From: an uncultured bacterium | GTDB lineage: Bacteria; Bacteroidota; Rhodothermia; Rhodothermales; UBA10348 | NCBI GenBank assembly: GCA_943788505.1 | Contig: CALSQR010000001.1 | Coordinates: forward strand, 744,001 to 808,000 | DNA: 64,000 bases | Direction of reading: 5' to 3' | Shown: positions 1-9,082 of the stretch, in pieces | How positions within the stretch are numbered: the first letter of the stretch is position 1 | Layout: every line of letters begins with the position of its first letter | Made by a program: the position numbers and the translations under genes | The notes under the pieces: generated by a model | The model's input: the letters and a program-made list of their open reading frames with translations, nothing else | The model's database searches: none | Told to the model about the DNA's origin: nothing

Positions 1-1
1 C

Positions 2-1288
2 CAGCTGGTTGGAAAAGGGCTGCCCGTTCCGGTCATCGGCGAATTGATCCTGTATAACCTGGCTTACATGTTAGTTCTGGCAGTTCCTATGGCTGCCTTG
101 ATTGGAACGGTCATGGCGTTTGGCAAATTGGCAGAATCAAACGCCTACGTCGTAATCAAGGGATCTGGCGTTTCTTTCCCTCAGCTTGTCTGGCCTGTCT
201 ACCTCGTGGGTATTCTACTAACGGCCGGTATGTGGATGTTTAATACTGAATTTCATCCTGAAGCCAACTTCAGAGCCCGCAACTTGTGGCAAGATATTCG
301 ATCTGCTAAGCCTGGATTCGATCTGCAAGCTGGCGTCTTCTACGATGGTATCGAAGATTACCGAATCTTGGTGGGCTCGATTCCACCCGACGCACCGAAT
401 GAACTCGAGGATGTCACGATCTTTGATTATACCGAAGGGGCCCGGTTCCGCACTGACATCCGTGCTTCAAGAGGATATCTCCAGCCCATTCGAGATGGCG
501 CCACCCTGCATCTCGTCCTGTTCGATGGAGAGGTCCACCGCAAACGGCCGCCGGGAAGTGGGAATGAGGACCGGTACGAGCGCTTAGCCTTCGATCGACA
601 CCTCATGCGGATATCACTGGAAGATCTGAATTTCACGCGTTCTGACCCCAGAGAGGGACGACGTACCGATCGGACTATGAAGTCGCGTGAAATGATCGAC
701 TTAGTGGACTCTCTCGATGCGACAGTAGCGACACAACAAAGACATCTTTCAGATATAATCGCGCTGCTAGGAACAGGAGCGGTTACACGCGATGAAGTCG
801 GGACCCTTATACGGGACGAGGCCCGCTTCACGCTGGCGCAGAATGCTGCCGGTGGTAGTGTTGCGCTTTCTGATGACGCTACCATCCGCACCATTCGAGC
901 ACTTCGCATGAAAGTGAATTCAGCGCGGGCCGAAATTCAATGGGCGGCCGAGCGAGCGGACAGATACCGAGTTGAGATCCACAAGAAGTACTCTATCGCA
1001 CTGGCCTGTTTGATATTCATGATGATCGGTGCTCCGCTTGGGCTCTTCGTTCGCAAAGGTGGTCTTGGCACTTCAGCCACGTTGGCTGTGGCGATTTTCC
1101 TTTTCCACTGGGTATCACTCGCAAACGGTGAAAAACTGGCCGACCGGGGATTCATCGAGCCGTGGCTGGGTATGTGGCTCGCGGATATCGTGACCGGGGG
1201 TATTGCCATATGGCTAACCTTTGTGGTGTGGAAAGACCTCAGGTCTATTCCATCCTATTCATTCACTCTGCCCTGGCGAAGATCGTGA
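2..1288 (+). CDS. LptF/LptG-family LPS export permease, 5' partial
   Basis: This is a membrane permease of the Lpt ABC exporter that lifts lipopolysaccharide from the inner membrane to the periplasmic bridge. The open frame runs off the left edge: codons from base 2 read QLVGKGLPVPVIGEL, so the TTG at 44 is internal and the first membrane segment is missing. Visible are the family segment around VPMAALIGTVMAFGKLAES with GSGVSFPQL after it, a long periplasmic jellyroll-like middle, and three C-terminal membrane segments beginning IALACLIFMMIGAPLG. It overlaps the next gene by four bases, which suggests translational coupling. LptF and LptG are hard to separate by eye, so I give no symbol. Confidence 0.88.
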   Translation, partial: QLVGKGLPVPVIGELILYNLAYMLVLAVPMAALIGTVMAFGKLAESNAYVVIKGSGVSFPQLVWPVYLVGILLTAGMWMFNTEFHPEANFRARNLWQDIRSAKPGFDLQAGVFYDGIEDYRILVGSIPPDAPNELEDVTIFDYTEGARFRTDIRASRGYLQPIRDGATLHLVLFDGEVHRKRPPGSGNEDRYERLAFDRHLMRISLEDLNFTRSDPREGRRTDRTMKSREMIDLVDSLDATVATQQRHLSDIIALLGTGAVTRDEVGTLIRDEARFTLAQNAAGGSVALSDDATIRTIRALRMKVNSARAEIQWAAERADRYRVEIHKKYSIALACLIFMMIGAPLGLFVRKGGLGTSATLAVAIFLFHWVSLANGEKLADRGFIEPWLGMWLADIVTGGIAIWLTFVVWKDLRSIPSYSFTLPWRRS

Positions 1289-2019
1289 TCGTTGACCGAC
1301 CTGGAATATTATACCTCGTGCCTACGCCTATCGGAAATCTTTCCGACATGAGCGCTCGCGCTATTGAAGTCCTCAGTTCTGTTTCTCTGATAGCCTGCGA
1401 GGACACTCGTACGTCCGGTGTTCTTCTGAATCACTATGGCATCACGACGCCCAGAACATCGTTTCATGCACACAACGAGCACGGCAAGAGCAAACGCATC
1501 CTTGATGAGCTTCGGTTCGGAAAGGATGTTGCACTTATTTCAGATGCTGGATCTCCTGGGATTTCGGACCCAGGGTACCTCCTAGTTAGGGCAGCACTTG
1601 ATGCACATTTGGATGTGACAGCCCTTCCGGGCCCTTCAGCTCTTGTGCCTGCCTTGGCAGCGAGTGGGTTGCCATCGGATCGGTTTGCCTTCGAAGGTTT
1701 TTTGCCCCAGAAGAAAGGACGGCAGACGCGGATCAAAGCGATTGTAGAAGAAGACCGAACCGTGATATTGTACGAGTCGCCTCATCGCCTCCATAAACTG
1801 TTAAAACAACTTGCCGAGTTTGCAGGAGAGGACAGGCAAGTGGTTGTGGCGAGAGAGATTTCAAAAAAATTCGAGGAGTTTCGAAGGGGCACATTGACCG
1901 ACTTGTTAGCCTGGTGCGACTCGCTCGAGAGGGTACGTGGAGAATGCGTTGTTCTACTTGCCTCGGCTCGAGCGTCTGAGCGTCTTAACGAAGCTGCAAA
2001 AAGCACTGATGTAGCGTGA
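1285..2019 (+). CDS. rsmI: 16S rRNA (cytidine(1402)-2'-O)-methyltransferase RsmI
   Basis: RsmI methylates the 2'-O of C1402 in 16S rRNA, in the decoding site, using S-adenosylmethionine. The tetrapyrrole-methylase fold is plain: LVPTPIGNLSDM near the start, ACEDTRTSG, ISDAGSPGISDPG around residue 85-95, then ALPGPSA and LPSDRFAFEGFLPQKKG. I chose the GTG at 1285 because it overlaps the upstream stop as GTGA and puts the conserved start eleven residues in. The open frame reaches back to 1162, but that part only reads the LptF/G gene in another frame. At 244 residues it lacks the short C-terminal extension of the 286-residue E. coli protein. It probably shares a transcript with the LPS permease. 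Confidence 0.95.
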   Translation: MIVDRPGILYLVPTPIGNLSDMSARAIEVLSSVSLIACEDTRTSGVLLNHYGITTPRTSFHAHNEHGKSKRILDELRFGKDVALISDAGSPGISDPGYLLVRAALDAHLDVTALPGPSALVPALAASGLPSDRFAFEGFLPQKKGRQTRIKAIVEEDRTVILYESPHRLHKLLKQLAEFAGEDRQVVVAREISKKFEEFRRGTLTDLLAWCDSLERVRGECVVLLASARASERLNEAAKSTDVA

Positions 2020-2097
2020 ACCCAATCGGAAGGGACTGCGTTGTAGCCGCCATATTGAGTACCTGAATCCGTTCCGACAGCCGTTTACCTGAAGCCC

Positions 2098-4959
2098 ATG
2101 CAGTTCAAACGCACCGAAAAGGTAGTAGCCGCCTTAGTTTTCGTCTACTCCTTGGTGATTTACCTCTTCACTGTAGCGCCAGCTACCTCTTTCTGGGATT
2201 CGGGAGAGTTCATAGCTATCGCAAACCGACTGCAGGTTTCCCACCCGCCCGGAGCTCCTTTTTTCATGCTCGTGGGCAGGCTGTTTTCGATGTTCGTGCC
2301 GCAAGACTACATCGCTCTGTCGGTGAACCTGGTGTCCGTCCTCTCAAGTGCCCTGACGGTCATGCTTTTGCACCTGATCATCGTGCGGCTTATTCGTGAA
2401 TGGCAGGGCGCCCCAGCAACCTGGAACCCAATTGACCGCCTCGTTGCAATGGCTGGTGGCGTGGTTGGAGCATGTACATTTGCCGTCACAGACTCCTTCT
2501 GGTTTAACGCCGTTGAAGCCGAAGTCTACGCTCTTTCAATGCTTTTCACGGCACTTGTTGTTTGGCTGATCCTAAAGTGGCGGGAAGAGGCTGCTCTCGA
2601 AGAGGAGCGCCTTACAGGCGGACAGCACCGGTTTGGACTAGCCACTAATCGCTATCTGATTCTGATCGCATATTTGTTTGGTCTTGCCATCGGGGTCCAC
2701 TTGCTGAACCTCCTAGCCATCTTCTTCATTGCGCTCATCGTCTTCTTCATGGAGTTTGAGAACCCAGAGTGGACGACGCGTCAGCGCTGGATGGGCATCA
2801 TTGCGACCGGTATCGTGTCCTCTCTTGCCTTCTTGGTTGTCTACCCAGGGATCGTGCAGGTCCTTCCAGGTGTCATTGGCGAGTCTTCCGCCCCCGTAAT
2901 GTGGACGGTAGTCTTCTTCGCCCTAATCGGTTTTGGCGTCTGGTGGAGTCATTCACGAGGCATGCAGGCCCTGAACATCGTCATGCTTTGCATTACGGTC
3001 GTGATGATCGGCTACTCTACCTACTCGCTCATCTTTATTCGCAGCGCCTCGAATCCGCCGATAGATGAAAACGATCCGGAAACAGTTGAAGCAATTGTCT
3101 CTTATCTGAAGCGCGAGCAGTACGGGGAAACGCCCATCCTTAAGGGCTTCACGTATAACAATAGCCTCGGATCACTCGATTCCCGACGCGAAAAATGGTT
3201 TCCTCGCAGGCATTCACAGGACCCAAATCACGGCCGGGCTTACAATCTCTACAATTCTGATAGCGAATATTTCTGGAGCTACCAGATTGGCCACATGTAT
3301 GTGCGCTACTTCCTGTGGAATTTCGTCGGTCGCGCCAGCGATGTACAGGATGCTCCGGCCATAACAGGCTTTTCGAGTAAGGAGCACGATCAATTCCTTT
3401 ATCAAACTCCGAGTGAACAGGCGAGTCGAAACGCATATTACGGTTTGCCATTGCTTCTGGGACTTATCGGAGCGGCATTCCACTTCATGAGAGACTGGAG
3501 GCGAGCGTTTGCCGTCCTTGTGCTCTTTCTTGTCACAGGTGTGGGCATCATTTTCTATCTGAACCAGACGCCCTTCCAACCTCGAGAACGAGACTATGCC
3601 TATGTGGCTTCGTTCTTCGCCTTCAGTATTTGGGTTGGGATTGGAGCAACTGGATTACTGCGTCTAATTGCGGATCAGATAAAAGATCGCTTCAATAGCG
3701 GAGCGCTTAGAAGCGTGTTGGCCGCGGTTGCAGCAATCATATTCCTCGCAGTCCCTGCGCTTATGCTGATCGTGAATTACGATGACCATGACCGAAGTGG
3801 ACGGTACGTAGCGGGCGATTATGCGTACAACATGTTGATTGGCTTGGAGGAAGATGCCATCATCTTCACCAACGGGGACAATGACACGTTTCCTCTTTGG
3901 TACGTGCAAGAGGTTGAAGGTGTGCGACAAGATGTTAGGGTTGCAAACCTATCCTTGCTTAACACTCCCTGGTACATCAAGCAGCTAAAAAATCAGGCGT
4001 CGCGCGACTCTGATCCGCTACCGATTTCATTGCCGGACGATGTCATCGATCAGATGGAAATCATCCGATGGACGCCTCAGCAGTTGGAGTTGCCGGTGAA
4101 TAGAAATCGACTATTCGGCAATGAAATGGGATCCTTCATTCAGGATGAAGACTCCTCGCTTATCGAAAGTCCGATGCGATGGACACTCGATGGCCGCCCT
4201 TACTCGCAGGACCTCAATCTTCTTTATGGAGCTGATCAGGCGGCACTGAATATTCTGATGACAAACGCTCAGCAGAATTGGAAGCGTCCGATTTACTTCG
4301 CCGTAACCGTTGCGCCAGACGGTCAGCTGGGCCTACAGAATTATTTCCAGCTAGAAGGTCAGGCGTACAGGATTGTACCCATCAGTCACGATGAACAATT
4401 GGGGCGTGTGGTCTCCGGAGTCACGGCTGAAAAACTGCGTCTATTCCGGTTCACGGGGCTTAATGATCCAGACGTCTACTTCGACGAAAACATTCGCCGC
4501 ATGGTGGATAACTATCGCAACATCTTCTCTCACACGGCTGAATCATTGGCTCGAATGGGACAGGCTGATAAAGCTGCGGAATTGCTTGATTGGTTCATGG
4601 AGCAAGTTCCATTTGAGACCATCCCAGGCGATGAGACATCCTATGCCTTTATGGCCCAGGCTTATTCCGTTTTGGGTGAGATAGAGCAGTCGGCAGCGCT
4701 GTGGCAGGACGCTGAACCGCTGGTCCTGAATCGCCTGCAAAACGCAATCGGATCAAACAACCAGAACTCGTTTGCCCGCGTAGCCCGATTCATCGAAATC
4801 ATTCAGGGAGCCTACCTTGAAGCTCAGGATTTCGAAGCATACGCTGCGTTTACAAACAGAATTGGAGAGGTAATTGGCGACTCTACGTACCGTCAGAGTG
4901 CAGCGGAAGTTGAGGCGATGTATAACGAAATGATGGAGTTGGGAGAAGATGGACAATAA
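2098..4959 (+). CDS. DUF2723 (GT117, TMEM260-like) membrane glycosyltransferase with C-terminal TPR-like region
   Basis: This is a 953-residue polytopic protein. The N-terminal 170 residues are the DUF2723 block: a membrane anchor, then the luminal signature FWDSGEFIAIANRL followed by HPPGAPFFMLVGRL. That acidic loop is typical of C-type membrane glycosyltransferases using lipid-linked sugars. About ten further hydrophobic segments follow to residue 570. A soluble periplasmic domain comes next (NGDNDTFPLWY motif near 600) and helical TPR-like repeats fill the last 120 residues. The family is widespread in Bacteroidota, and the TMEM260 relative is a protein O-mannosyltransferase. The exact sugar and acceptor here are unknown. 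It lies 78 bases after rsmI in the same direction. Confidence 0.85.
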   Translation: MQFKRTEKVVAALVFVYSLVIYLFTVAPATSFWDSGEFIAIANRLQVSHPPGAPFFMLVGRLFSMFVPQDYIALSVNLVSVLSSALTVMLLHLIIVRLIREWQGAPATWNPIDRLVAMAGGVVGACTFAVTDSFWFNAVEAEVYALSMLFTALVVWLILKWREEAALEEERLTGGQHRFGLATNRYLILIAYLFGLAIGVHLLNLLAIFFIALIVFFMEFENPEWTTRQRWMGIIATGIVSSLAFLVVYPGIVQVLPGVIGESSAPVMWTVVFFALIGFGVWWSHSRGMQALNIVMLCITVVMIGYSTYSLIFIRSASNPPIDENDPETVEAIVSYLKREQYGETPILKGFTYNNSLGSLDSRREKWFPRRHSQDPNHGRAYNLYNSDSEYFWSYQIGHMYVRYFLWNFVGRASDVQDAPAITGFSSKEHDQFLYQTPSEQASRNAYYGLPLLLGLIGAAFHFMRDWRRAFAVLVLFLVTGVGIIFYLNQTPFQPRERDYAYVASFFAFSIWVGIGATGLLRLIADQIKDRFNSGALRSVLAAVAAIIFLAVPALMLIVNYDDHDRSGRYVAGDYAYNMLIGLEEDAIIFTNGDNDTFPLWYVQEVEGVRQDVRVANLSLLNTPWYIKQLKNQASRDSDPLPISLPDDVIDQMEIIRWTPQQLELPVNRNRLFGNEMGSFIQDEDSSLIESPMRWTLDGRPYSQDLNLLYGADQAALNILMTNAQQNWKRPIYFAVTVAPDGQLGLQNYFQLEGQAYRIVPISHDEQLGRVVSGVTAEKLRLFRFTGLNDPDVYFDENIRRMVDNYRNIFSHTAESLARMGQADKAAELLDWFMEQVPFETIPGDETSYAFMAQAYSVLGEIEQSAALWQDAEPLVLNRLQNAIGSNNQNSFARVARFIEIIQGAYLEAQDFEAYAAFTNRIGEVIGDSTYRQSAAEVEAMYNEMMELGEDGQ

Positions 4960-5049
4960 TTCCCCTTCGATAATCCCCCATCTTTATCGGCCGTCGCCTT
5001 CCTGCACAGGAGCCTTATTAACGTAGCAGAATCGACACCTGGCCGAACG

Positions 5050-5589
5050 TCAATTAGCCACCGGTGTGTTGACCACGAATGGATGAGACACGTCGTTCAG
5101 CTTCATGGAGTAGGAGCCGGGAATATAATTGCCATCCAAGTCAACATAATACCGGTATGGCCGCAGTACGCTGGCACACACACCACCTTGAGGCCGGCGC
5201 ATGGTTAGCGTAACCAGTATCAGGTTTCCAGCCCTCTGTTGATCCACTTCGTGCAACTCAGAACATGAGTCTGGAAACGAGCCTTTTACTAAGACTTCAA
5301 CCGCAACGCCACTAGCTCGGTTGGCGGCAGTTACTTCGGCCGGACGAATAGTTACGTTGTCATAGCTGGCATCAAATAAGCGGTACTCTACGCCGTCTCT
5401 AGCTGGCGTGATGGCGATAGTGGTTCGACCATCTTCTGTCTGCCCTTCCACCCGATGACCAAATGAATCCTCCACTTCAGGCGCAGCAGGCTTCAAGACG
5501 GCACACGCACTGACAAACGCCGTGAGCATAATGCACGAAACAGGGAACGCAAGGTATCTAGAGCAGGCCATGTGGCTGAGACAAATCAT
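5050..5589 (-). CDS. Hypothetical lipoprotein
   Basis: This is a 179-residue protein that I do not recognise. A signal sequence ends in a lipobox, AFVSAC, so it is probably an envelope lipoprotein. The ATG seven codons in (5571) gives a cleaner signal peptide than the first ATG and may be the true start. The mature part is rich in beta-forming residues and keeps two spaced cysteines (DSCSEL and GGVCAS) that could form a disulfide. It follows rsfS on the same strand, about 100 bases downstream, and converges with the GT117-like gene. No enzyme motif is visible, and I infer no function. Confidence 0.6.
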   Translation of the reverse strand: MICLSHMACSRYLAFPVSCIMLTAFVSACAVLKPAAPEVEDSFGHRVEGQTEDGRTTIAITPARDGVEYRLFDASYDNVTIRPAEVTAANRASGVAVEVLVKGSFPDSCSELHEVDQQRAGNLILVTLTMRRPQGGVCASVLRPYRYYVDLDGNYIPGSYSMKLNDVSHPFVVNTPVAN

Positions 5590-5686
5590 AGTACTCTCGA
5601 AGGCAGCAAGAGCAGCCTGATTGATGAATACGGCCCGGGCATTGCGTTTTCAGCCCGGTTCAATAAGCGTTGGTGTGATCGGCCAG

Positions 5687-6109
5687 CTACGCCAGCAGTT
5701 TAACGTCGGAAGCCGACTGTGACTCGGTGACTTCTTCCCGAGGAGCATCTCCCCAAAGTCTTTCTAAGGAATAATATTCACGTTGTTCAGGAAGAAAAAC
5801 ATGCACAACGAGATCCACATAGTCTAGGAGGACCCAATTATAATGGTCGTTGCCTTCGACATGCCAAGGTCGCTCGCCCGCCTCTTCCTTCAGTTTTGCA
5901 CGAACCGATTCTACAATGGCTCGATTTTGTAGATCGGAATCTCCCGTGGCAAGGATAAATATATCCGCGACGCCATTAACCTCGTGAATATCAAGAACCA
6001 GAATGTTCTTGCCTTTTTTCTCCAGAATGGCGTCGACGGCTAGCCGGGAAATCTCTCGGGTCGACGCCGCGGTCTGTCTTTTCTTGTCTTCCGTACGTGC
6101 TGGGACCAA
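5687..6109 (-). CDS. rsfS: Ribosomal silencing factor RsfS (YbeB/Iojap family)
   Basis: RsfS binds protein L14 of the large ribosomal subunit and blocks subunit joining in starvation. Family landmarks are present in order: ILVLDIHEVNGVADIFILATG, WHVEGNDHYNWVLLDYVDLVVHVF and the C-terminal YYSLERLWGDA. The only usable start in this frame is the TTG at 6109, since an in-frame stop lies about 25 codons upstream with no ATG or GTG between. That gives about 20 residues more than E. coli RsfS at the N terminus. A Ser-rich C-terminal tail is also extra. It follows the LytR_C gene by 69 bases and is probably cotranscribed with it. Confidence 0.92.
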   Translation of the reverse strand: MVPARTEDKKRQTAASTREISRLAVDAILEKKGKNILVLDIHEVNGVADIFILATGDSDLQNRAIVESVRAKLKEEAGERPWHVEGNDHYNWVLLDYVDLVVHVFLPEQREYYSLERLWGDAPREEVTESQSASDVKLLA

Positions 6110-6178
6110 GTCCTGTGCGTCGGAATGTTGTTGCTTATCGCTCAGTGTTCTGCTCCCCGGAATTACCCGGTTCTTTGC

Positions 6179-6679
6179 TCATTCACCACTGTCTTCTTCC
6201 GACGAATCCTCTTCAACAGGAGAATCCAGTAGGTCGACAAATGGTTTGATCGTTGCGTAGTCCGCTCCTAAGACAATAGTCGCATCTAGGTACCACGTTA
6301 GCTCCAACTCCTCTGAGATACGATCCGTTTCCATGCCAAGAGCTAGCGCTACCTGTTCGGCAGCATCCCGGTTTCCAATTCGGTCCAGAATGGCTGTCTC
6401 ACGGATGGACTGTGAAGTATAATTACCCGTATCTACGACGTCGAACCCAAGGTCACGCAAGTATTCACTCATGCGAGCTGCCAACTCCGGCTCATTTGTG
6501 CCATTGCGCACTTCAAGCTGAATAATTGAACCCAATAAATTTCCCGGGTTCTCGAGCCGTTCAGGATCTGGACGCGGTGAGCTTACTCGTTGGCTGAACG
6601 ACCAAAGCAGAGCTACTGCAATCAGCAACACGACGGCAAGCGTGGTGTTCAGGGCCATATTGCCAACTTTAGAGGCCAA
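6179..6679 (-). CDS. Membrane-anchored LytR_C domain protein
   Basis: This 166-residue protein has one N-terminal membrane segment (about 9-28) and a periplasmic LytR_C domain (about 50-150). The domain shows LEVRNGTNEPELAARMSEYL, then GFDVVDTGNY, ETAILDR and ATIVLGADY, the usual order for this fold. LytR_C domains occur at the C terminus of LytR-CpsA-Psr cell-wall ligases and also alone, as here. No LCP catalytic domain is attached. The tail is strongly acidic (EEDSSEEDSGE). It is the first gene of a run with rsfS and sits just after a strong terminator. The function of solo LytR_C proteins is not established. Confidence 0.75.
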   Translation of the reverse strand: MASKVGNMALNTTLAVVLLIAVALLWSFSQRVSSPRPDPERLENPGNLLGSIIQLEVRNGTNEPELAARMSEYLRDLGFDVVDTGNYTSQSIRETAILDRIGNRDAAEQVALALGMETDRISEELELTWYLDATIVLGADYATIKPFVDLLDSPVEEDSSEEDSGE

Positions 6680-6708
6680 AAGCGTACGGATCGTCGGATT
6701 AAAGAGTC

Positions 6709-6747
6709 AAAAAGGTAGGGCGCGACAGGATGTGTCCTGTCGCGCCC
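6709..6747 (-). terminator. Rho-independent terminator (minus strand)
   Basis: There is a perfect 13-bp inverted repeat, GGGCGCGACAGGA at 6718-6730 pairing with 6735-6747 around a TGTG loop. On the minus strand five T residues follow at 6713-6709. It ends transcription of the exported-protein gene at 6819-7397 before the LytR_C gene. Confidence 0.85.
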
Positions 6748-6818
6748 TAAAATACGTAGTCAGAATGGAAGGATGCGTCATCCGAGAATGGAATGCGCGA
6801 ACTTCTCATCTGGTTGGT

Positions 6819-7397
6819 CTAGTTAAGCCGATCGTTCCAGAACAGCTCACGACCTATATCACCAAAGTCAGAGCGGAAAGACGACGTGTTGTACCCATTT
6901 GAATACCCGTCATAGCCATGCCTGCTGTATCCACCCATTCCGTAAGGACTCATAAATGAACCGTAAGGGCTACGCCTCATGCTCAGGTGCACCTGAACGT
7001 TGTCCGTTGGTCGATAGGCTAGCTCAGCATTGCGAACAAACACCTGACTACTGTTCTGACCCATGGCATTTGCCAAACGGGAGTCAGCCATCGGTGAATA
7101 AGCAGCTGCAACATCCAACCGTGCGGCTAATTTGCTGCTGAATTGCCACTGCATCGAATTGGTATACATCGCGAGCGAAGAACCGCCGCCATAGCTACTC
7201 GAAGACGCCTCAAAAGTGTGGCTCATTCGGAAATGCTGAGGCGTGAAAAACCGATTCAACGAGAAGCCTGCACCACCCTGGTCATACAATTTGACACTGC
7301 TTTGCACGCCTGAGCCGGAAGGACGCAGTTGGGCTTGGGCTGGCGCAACCGCCAACAGAATCGCAACAAGCAGTAATGCGGTAAGAGATGAACGCAT
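6819..7397 (-). CDS. Hypothetical exported protein, Ser/Gly/Tyr rich
   Basis: This is an unrecognised protein of about 192 residues. The ATG at 7397 gives a standard signal peptide, hydrophobic LTALLLVAILLAVAP ending AQAQ. A GTG twelve codons upstream is possible but adds nothing signal-like. The mature part has QWQFSSKLAARLDVAAAYSP and ELAYRPTDNVQVHLSMRRSP, alternating patterns like strands of a small outer-membrane barrel. It ends in a Gly/Tyr/Ser-rich segment (SPYGMGGYSRHGYDGYSNGY). The gene stands alone: a strong terminator lies downstream and about 230 bases separate it from tsaD on the other strand. It could be a structural outer-membrane or surface protein, but that is inference. Confidence 0.65.
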   Translation of the reverse strand: MRSSLTALLLVAILLAVAPAQAQLRPSGSGVQSSVKLYDQGGAGFSLNRFFTPQHFRMSHTFEASSSSYGGGSSLAMYTNSMQWQFSSKLAARLDVAAAYSPMADSRLANAMGQNSSQVFVRNAELAYRPTDNVQVHLSMRRSPYGSFMSPYGMGGYSRHGYDGYSNGYNTSSFRSDFGDIGRELFWNDRLN

Positions 7398-7627
7398 AGG
7401 GTTCTGGGTCAATTTGGAATGTCCGTATTTCACGTCAGCTTGGCGGGCATTTCGTATAATACACGGTATATACGGCCCATGTCAAGAACGTTCCGGTAGC
7501 CCATTTATTTTACCCCCCATAGAATAATGTCTGCAGGTGGACTTGCACCTAGAACTATCGTGCGAATGCTCTACTTCGTTGAACCCAACTATCTTTCCGT
7601 TTATCGCGCCGAGCATAACAGAAATCG

Positions 7628-8644
7628 ATGAGCCATCAACCTATCATTCTGGGCATTGAAACATCCTGCGATGACACGGCTGCTGCTGTCGTGGCAGGCG
7701 GGCAGTTGCTTGCAAATTCGGTTTCAACACAACTTGAGCATGAAAAATGGGGTGGGGTTGTTCCTGAAATCGCCTCTCGGGCCCATGAACGGCAGATCGT
7801 TCCAGTCGTCAATGACGCCCTGGCCAAGGCAGGCATTGATCGCGCAGACATAGATGCTGTGGCTGTCACGGTCGGACCCGGACTTATCGGATCTCTTTTG
7901 GTGGGCGTTTCTTTTGCGAAAGCTCTCTGCCTCGGTCTCGATCGCCCCTTGATTGCCGTAAATCATCTCGATGGCCATCTAGCATCATTGTATCTGGCTC
8001 CTTCTCCCCCACCATGGCCACATCTTTGCCTGATCGTAAGTGGAGGACATACGCAGCTGATGCGCGTTGATGGTCCTGGCGAAACGACCTTGCTCGGTCG
8101 AACACGCGATGATGCAGCCGGCGAAGCCTTCGACAAAGTCGGCAAGCTACTTGGCCTCTCCTACCCTGCAGGCCCGCAGGTTGACCGCTTGGCCCGGGAA
8201 GGCGACCCAACGTTTCATGCCTTTCCGCGAACTAGGCTAAAAGGATATGATTGGTCATTTTCCGGTATAAAAACGTCCGTACTTTACTACCTAAACGCTC
8301 TTCCAGAAACCGAACGGTCAGGTTTTGCCGCGCGACACCTGTCCGATTTATGTGCCTCTTTTCAAGAAGCTGTGGTGGATATGCTTGTTGCACCCGTCAA
8401 AAAAGCCATGCAAGACACGGGCATTCGACACGTGGGACTCGTAGGGGGCGTTAGTGCAAATACACGGCTTAGAGAGCGTCTTGGGGAACTCTGCACTACC
8501 CAACGGGGTGCCTTGTACGTTCCGCCAATGGAATACTGCATGGACAACGCCGCTATGATCGCTATGGCTGGCTTGCATCGATTCCAATCCGGCCAAACAA
8601 GTCCACTCACTGTTTCCGCTGATCCCTCACTGACCCTTACATGA
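7628..8644 (+). CDS. tsaD: tRNA threonylcarbamoyladenosine biosynthesis protein TsaD
   Basis: TsaD transfers the threonylcarbamoyl group to A37 of ANN-decoding tRNAs, working with TsaB and TsaE. The ASKHA fold is clear: LGIETSCDDTAAAVV at the N terminus, GGVVPEIASRAHE, the metal-binding VNHLDGHLA with H113 and H117, LIVSGGHTQL, GEAFDKVGKLLGL, and near the C terminus LVGGVSANTRLRE with CMDNAAMIA. The length of 338 residues is normal. The stop overlaps the next gene's start as ATGA, so the two are coupled. No TsaB or TsaE gene lies in the window. Confidence 0.97.
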   Translation: MSHQPIILGIETSCDDTAAAVVAGGQLLANSVSTQLEHEKWGGVVPEIASRAHERQIVPVVNDALAKAGIDRADIDAVAVTVGPGLIGSLLVGVSFAKALCLGLDRPLIAVNHLDGHLASLYLAPSPPPWPHLCLIVSGGHTQLMRVDGPGETTLLGRTRDDAAGEAFDKVGKLLGLSYPAGPQVDRLAREGDPTFHAFPRTRLKGYDWSFSGIKTSVLYYLNALPETERSGFAARHLSDLCASFQEAVVDMLVAPVKKAMQDTGIRHVGLVGGVSANTRLRERLGELCTTQRGALYVPPMEYCMDNAAMIAMAGLHRFQSGQTSPLTVSADPSLTLT

Positions 8645-9012
8645 AGTCTATCAACGAATTGATCGAGGGACTGTCCCGACTTCGTGATCAGGGAGACCCT
8701 ACCTCTCAGGAGGACTCAGAAGCCATTACCGCTTGGCGTGACAGGATCGATGCCATTGACCGCATTGTCCTTGCCTTACTCAATGAGCGCAGCCGGAGTG
8801 CCAATGCCATAGGTCATGTTAAACAACGGCTGAATCTTCCCATTTATGTGCCTGAACGAGAACAACGGGTGCTCGAAAACGTGCTCAGTGGCAATGGCGG
8901 CCCGCTGGAGGATGCGGCCGTACGACATTTGTTTGAACGTATCATTGACGAAACACGCTCGCTAGAACGCCGAAAATATCAAGCAAAAGGGAATGACCAC
9001 AATCTGGAATAA
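8641..9012 (+). CDS. Chorismate mutase, AroQ type
   Basis: This 123-residue all-helical protein would convert chorismate to prephenate for Phe and Tyr synthesis. From residue 32 it carries the AroQ pattern WRDRIDAIDRIVLALLNERS, then IGHVKQRLNLPIYVPEREQRVLENV, with the Arg and Lys positions that grip the substrate, and ends with LFERIIDETRSLERR. The first 30 residues are a short extension. It starts inside the tsaD stop codon. It is not fused to prephenate dehydratase or DAHP synthase. Such free-standing mutases can also assist a partner enzyme, which the sequence cannot show. Confidence 0.85.
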   Translation: MKSINELIEGLSRLRDQGDPTSQEDSEAITAWRDRIDAIDRIVLALLNERSRSANAIGHVKQRLNLPIYVPEREQRVLENVLSGNGGPLEDAAVRHLFERIIDETRSLERRKYQAKGNDHNLE

Positions 9013-9082
9013 CCATCCCCATTGGTATTGAAAGAACTCTTTTTTGTCGACTTCGACCACGTCCTGAAGACCTAGCTATCCG

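Noticed and set aside
427-909. Minus-strand 160-residue frame
   Set aside because: It is antisense to the LPS permease gene and Ser/Arg-rich without motifs.
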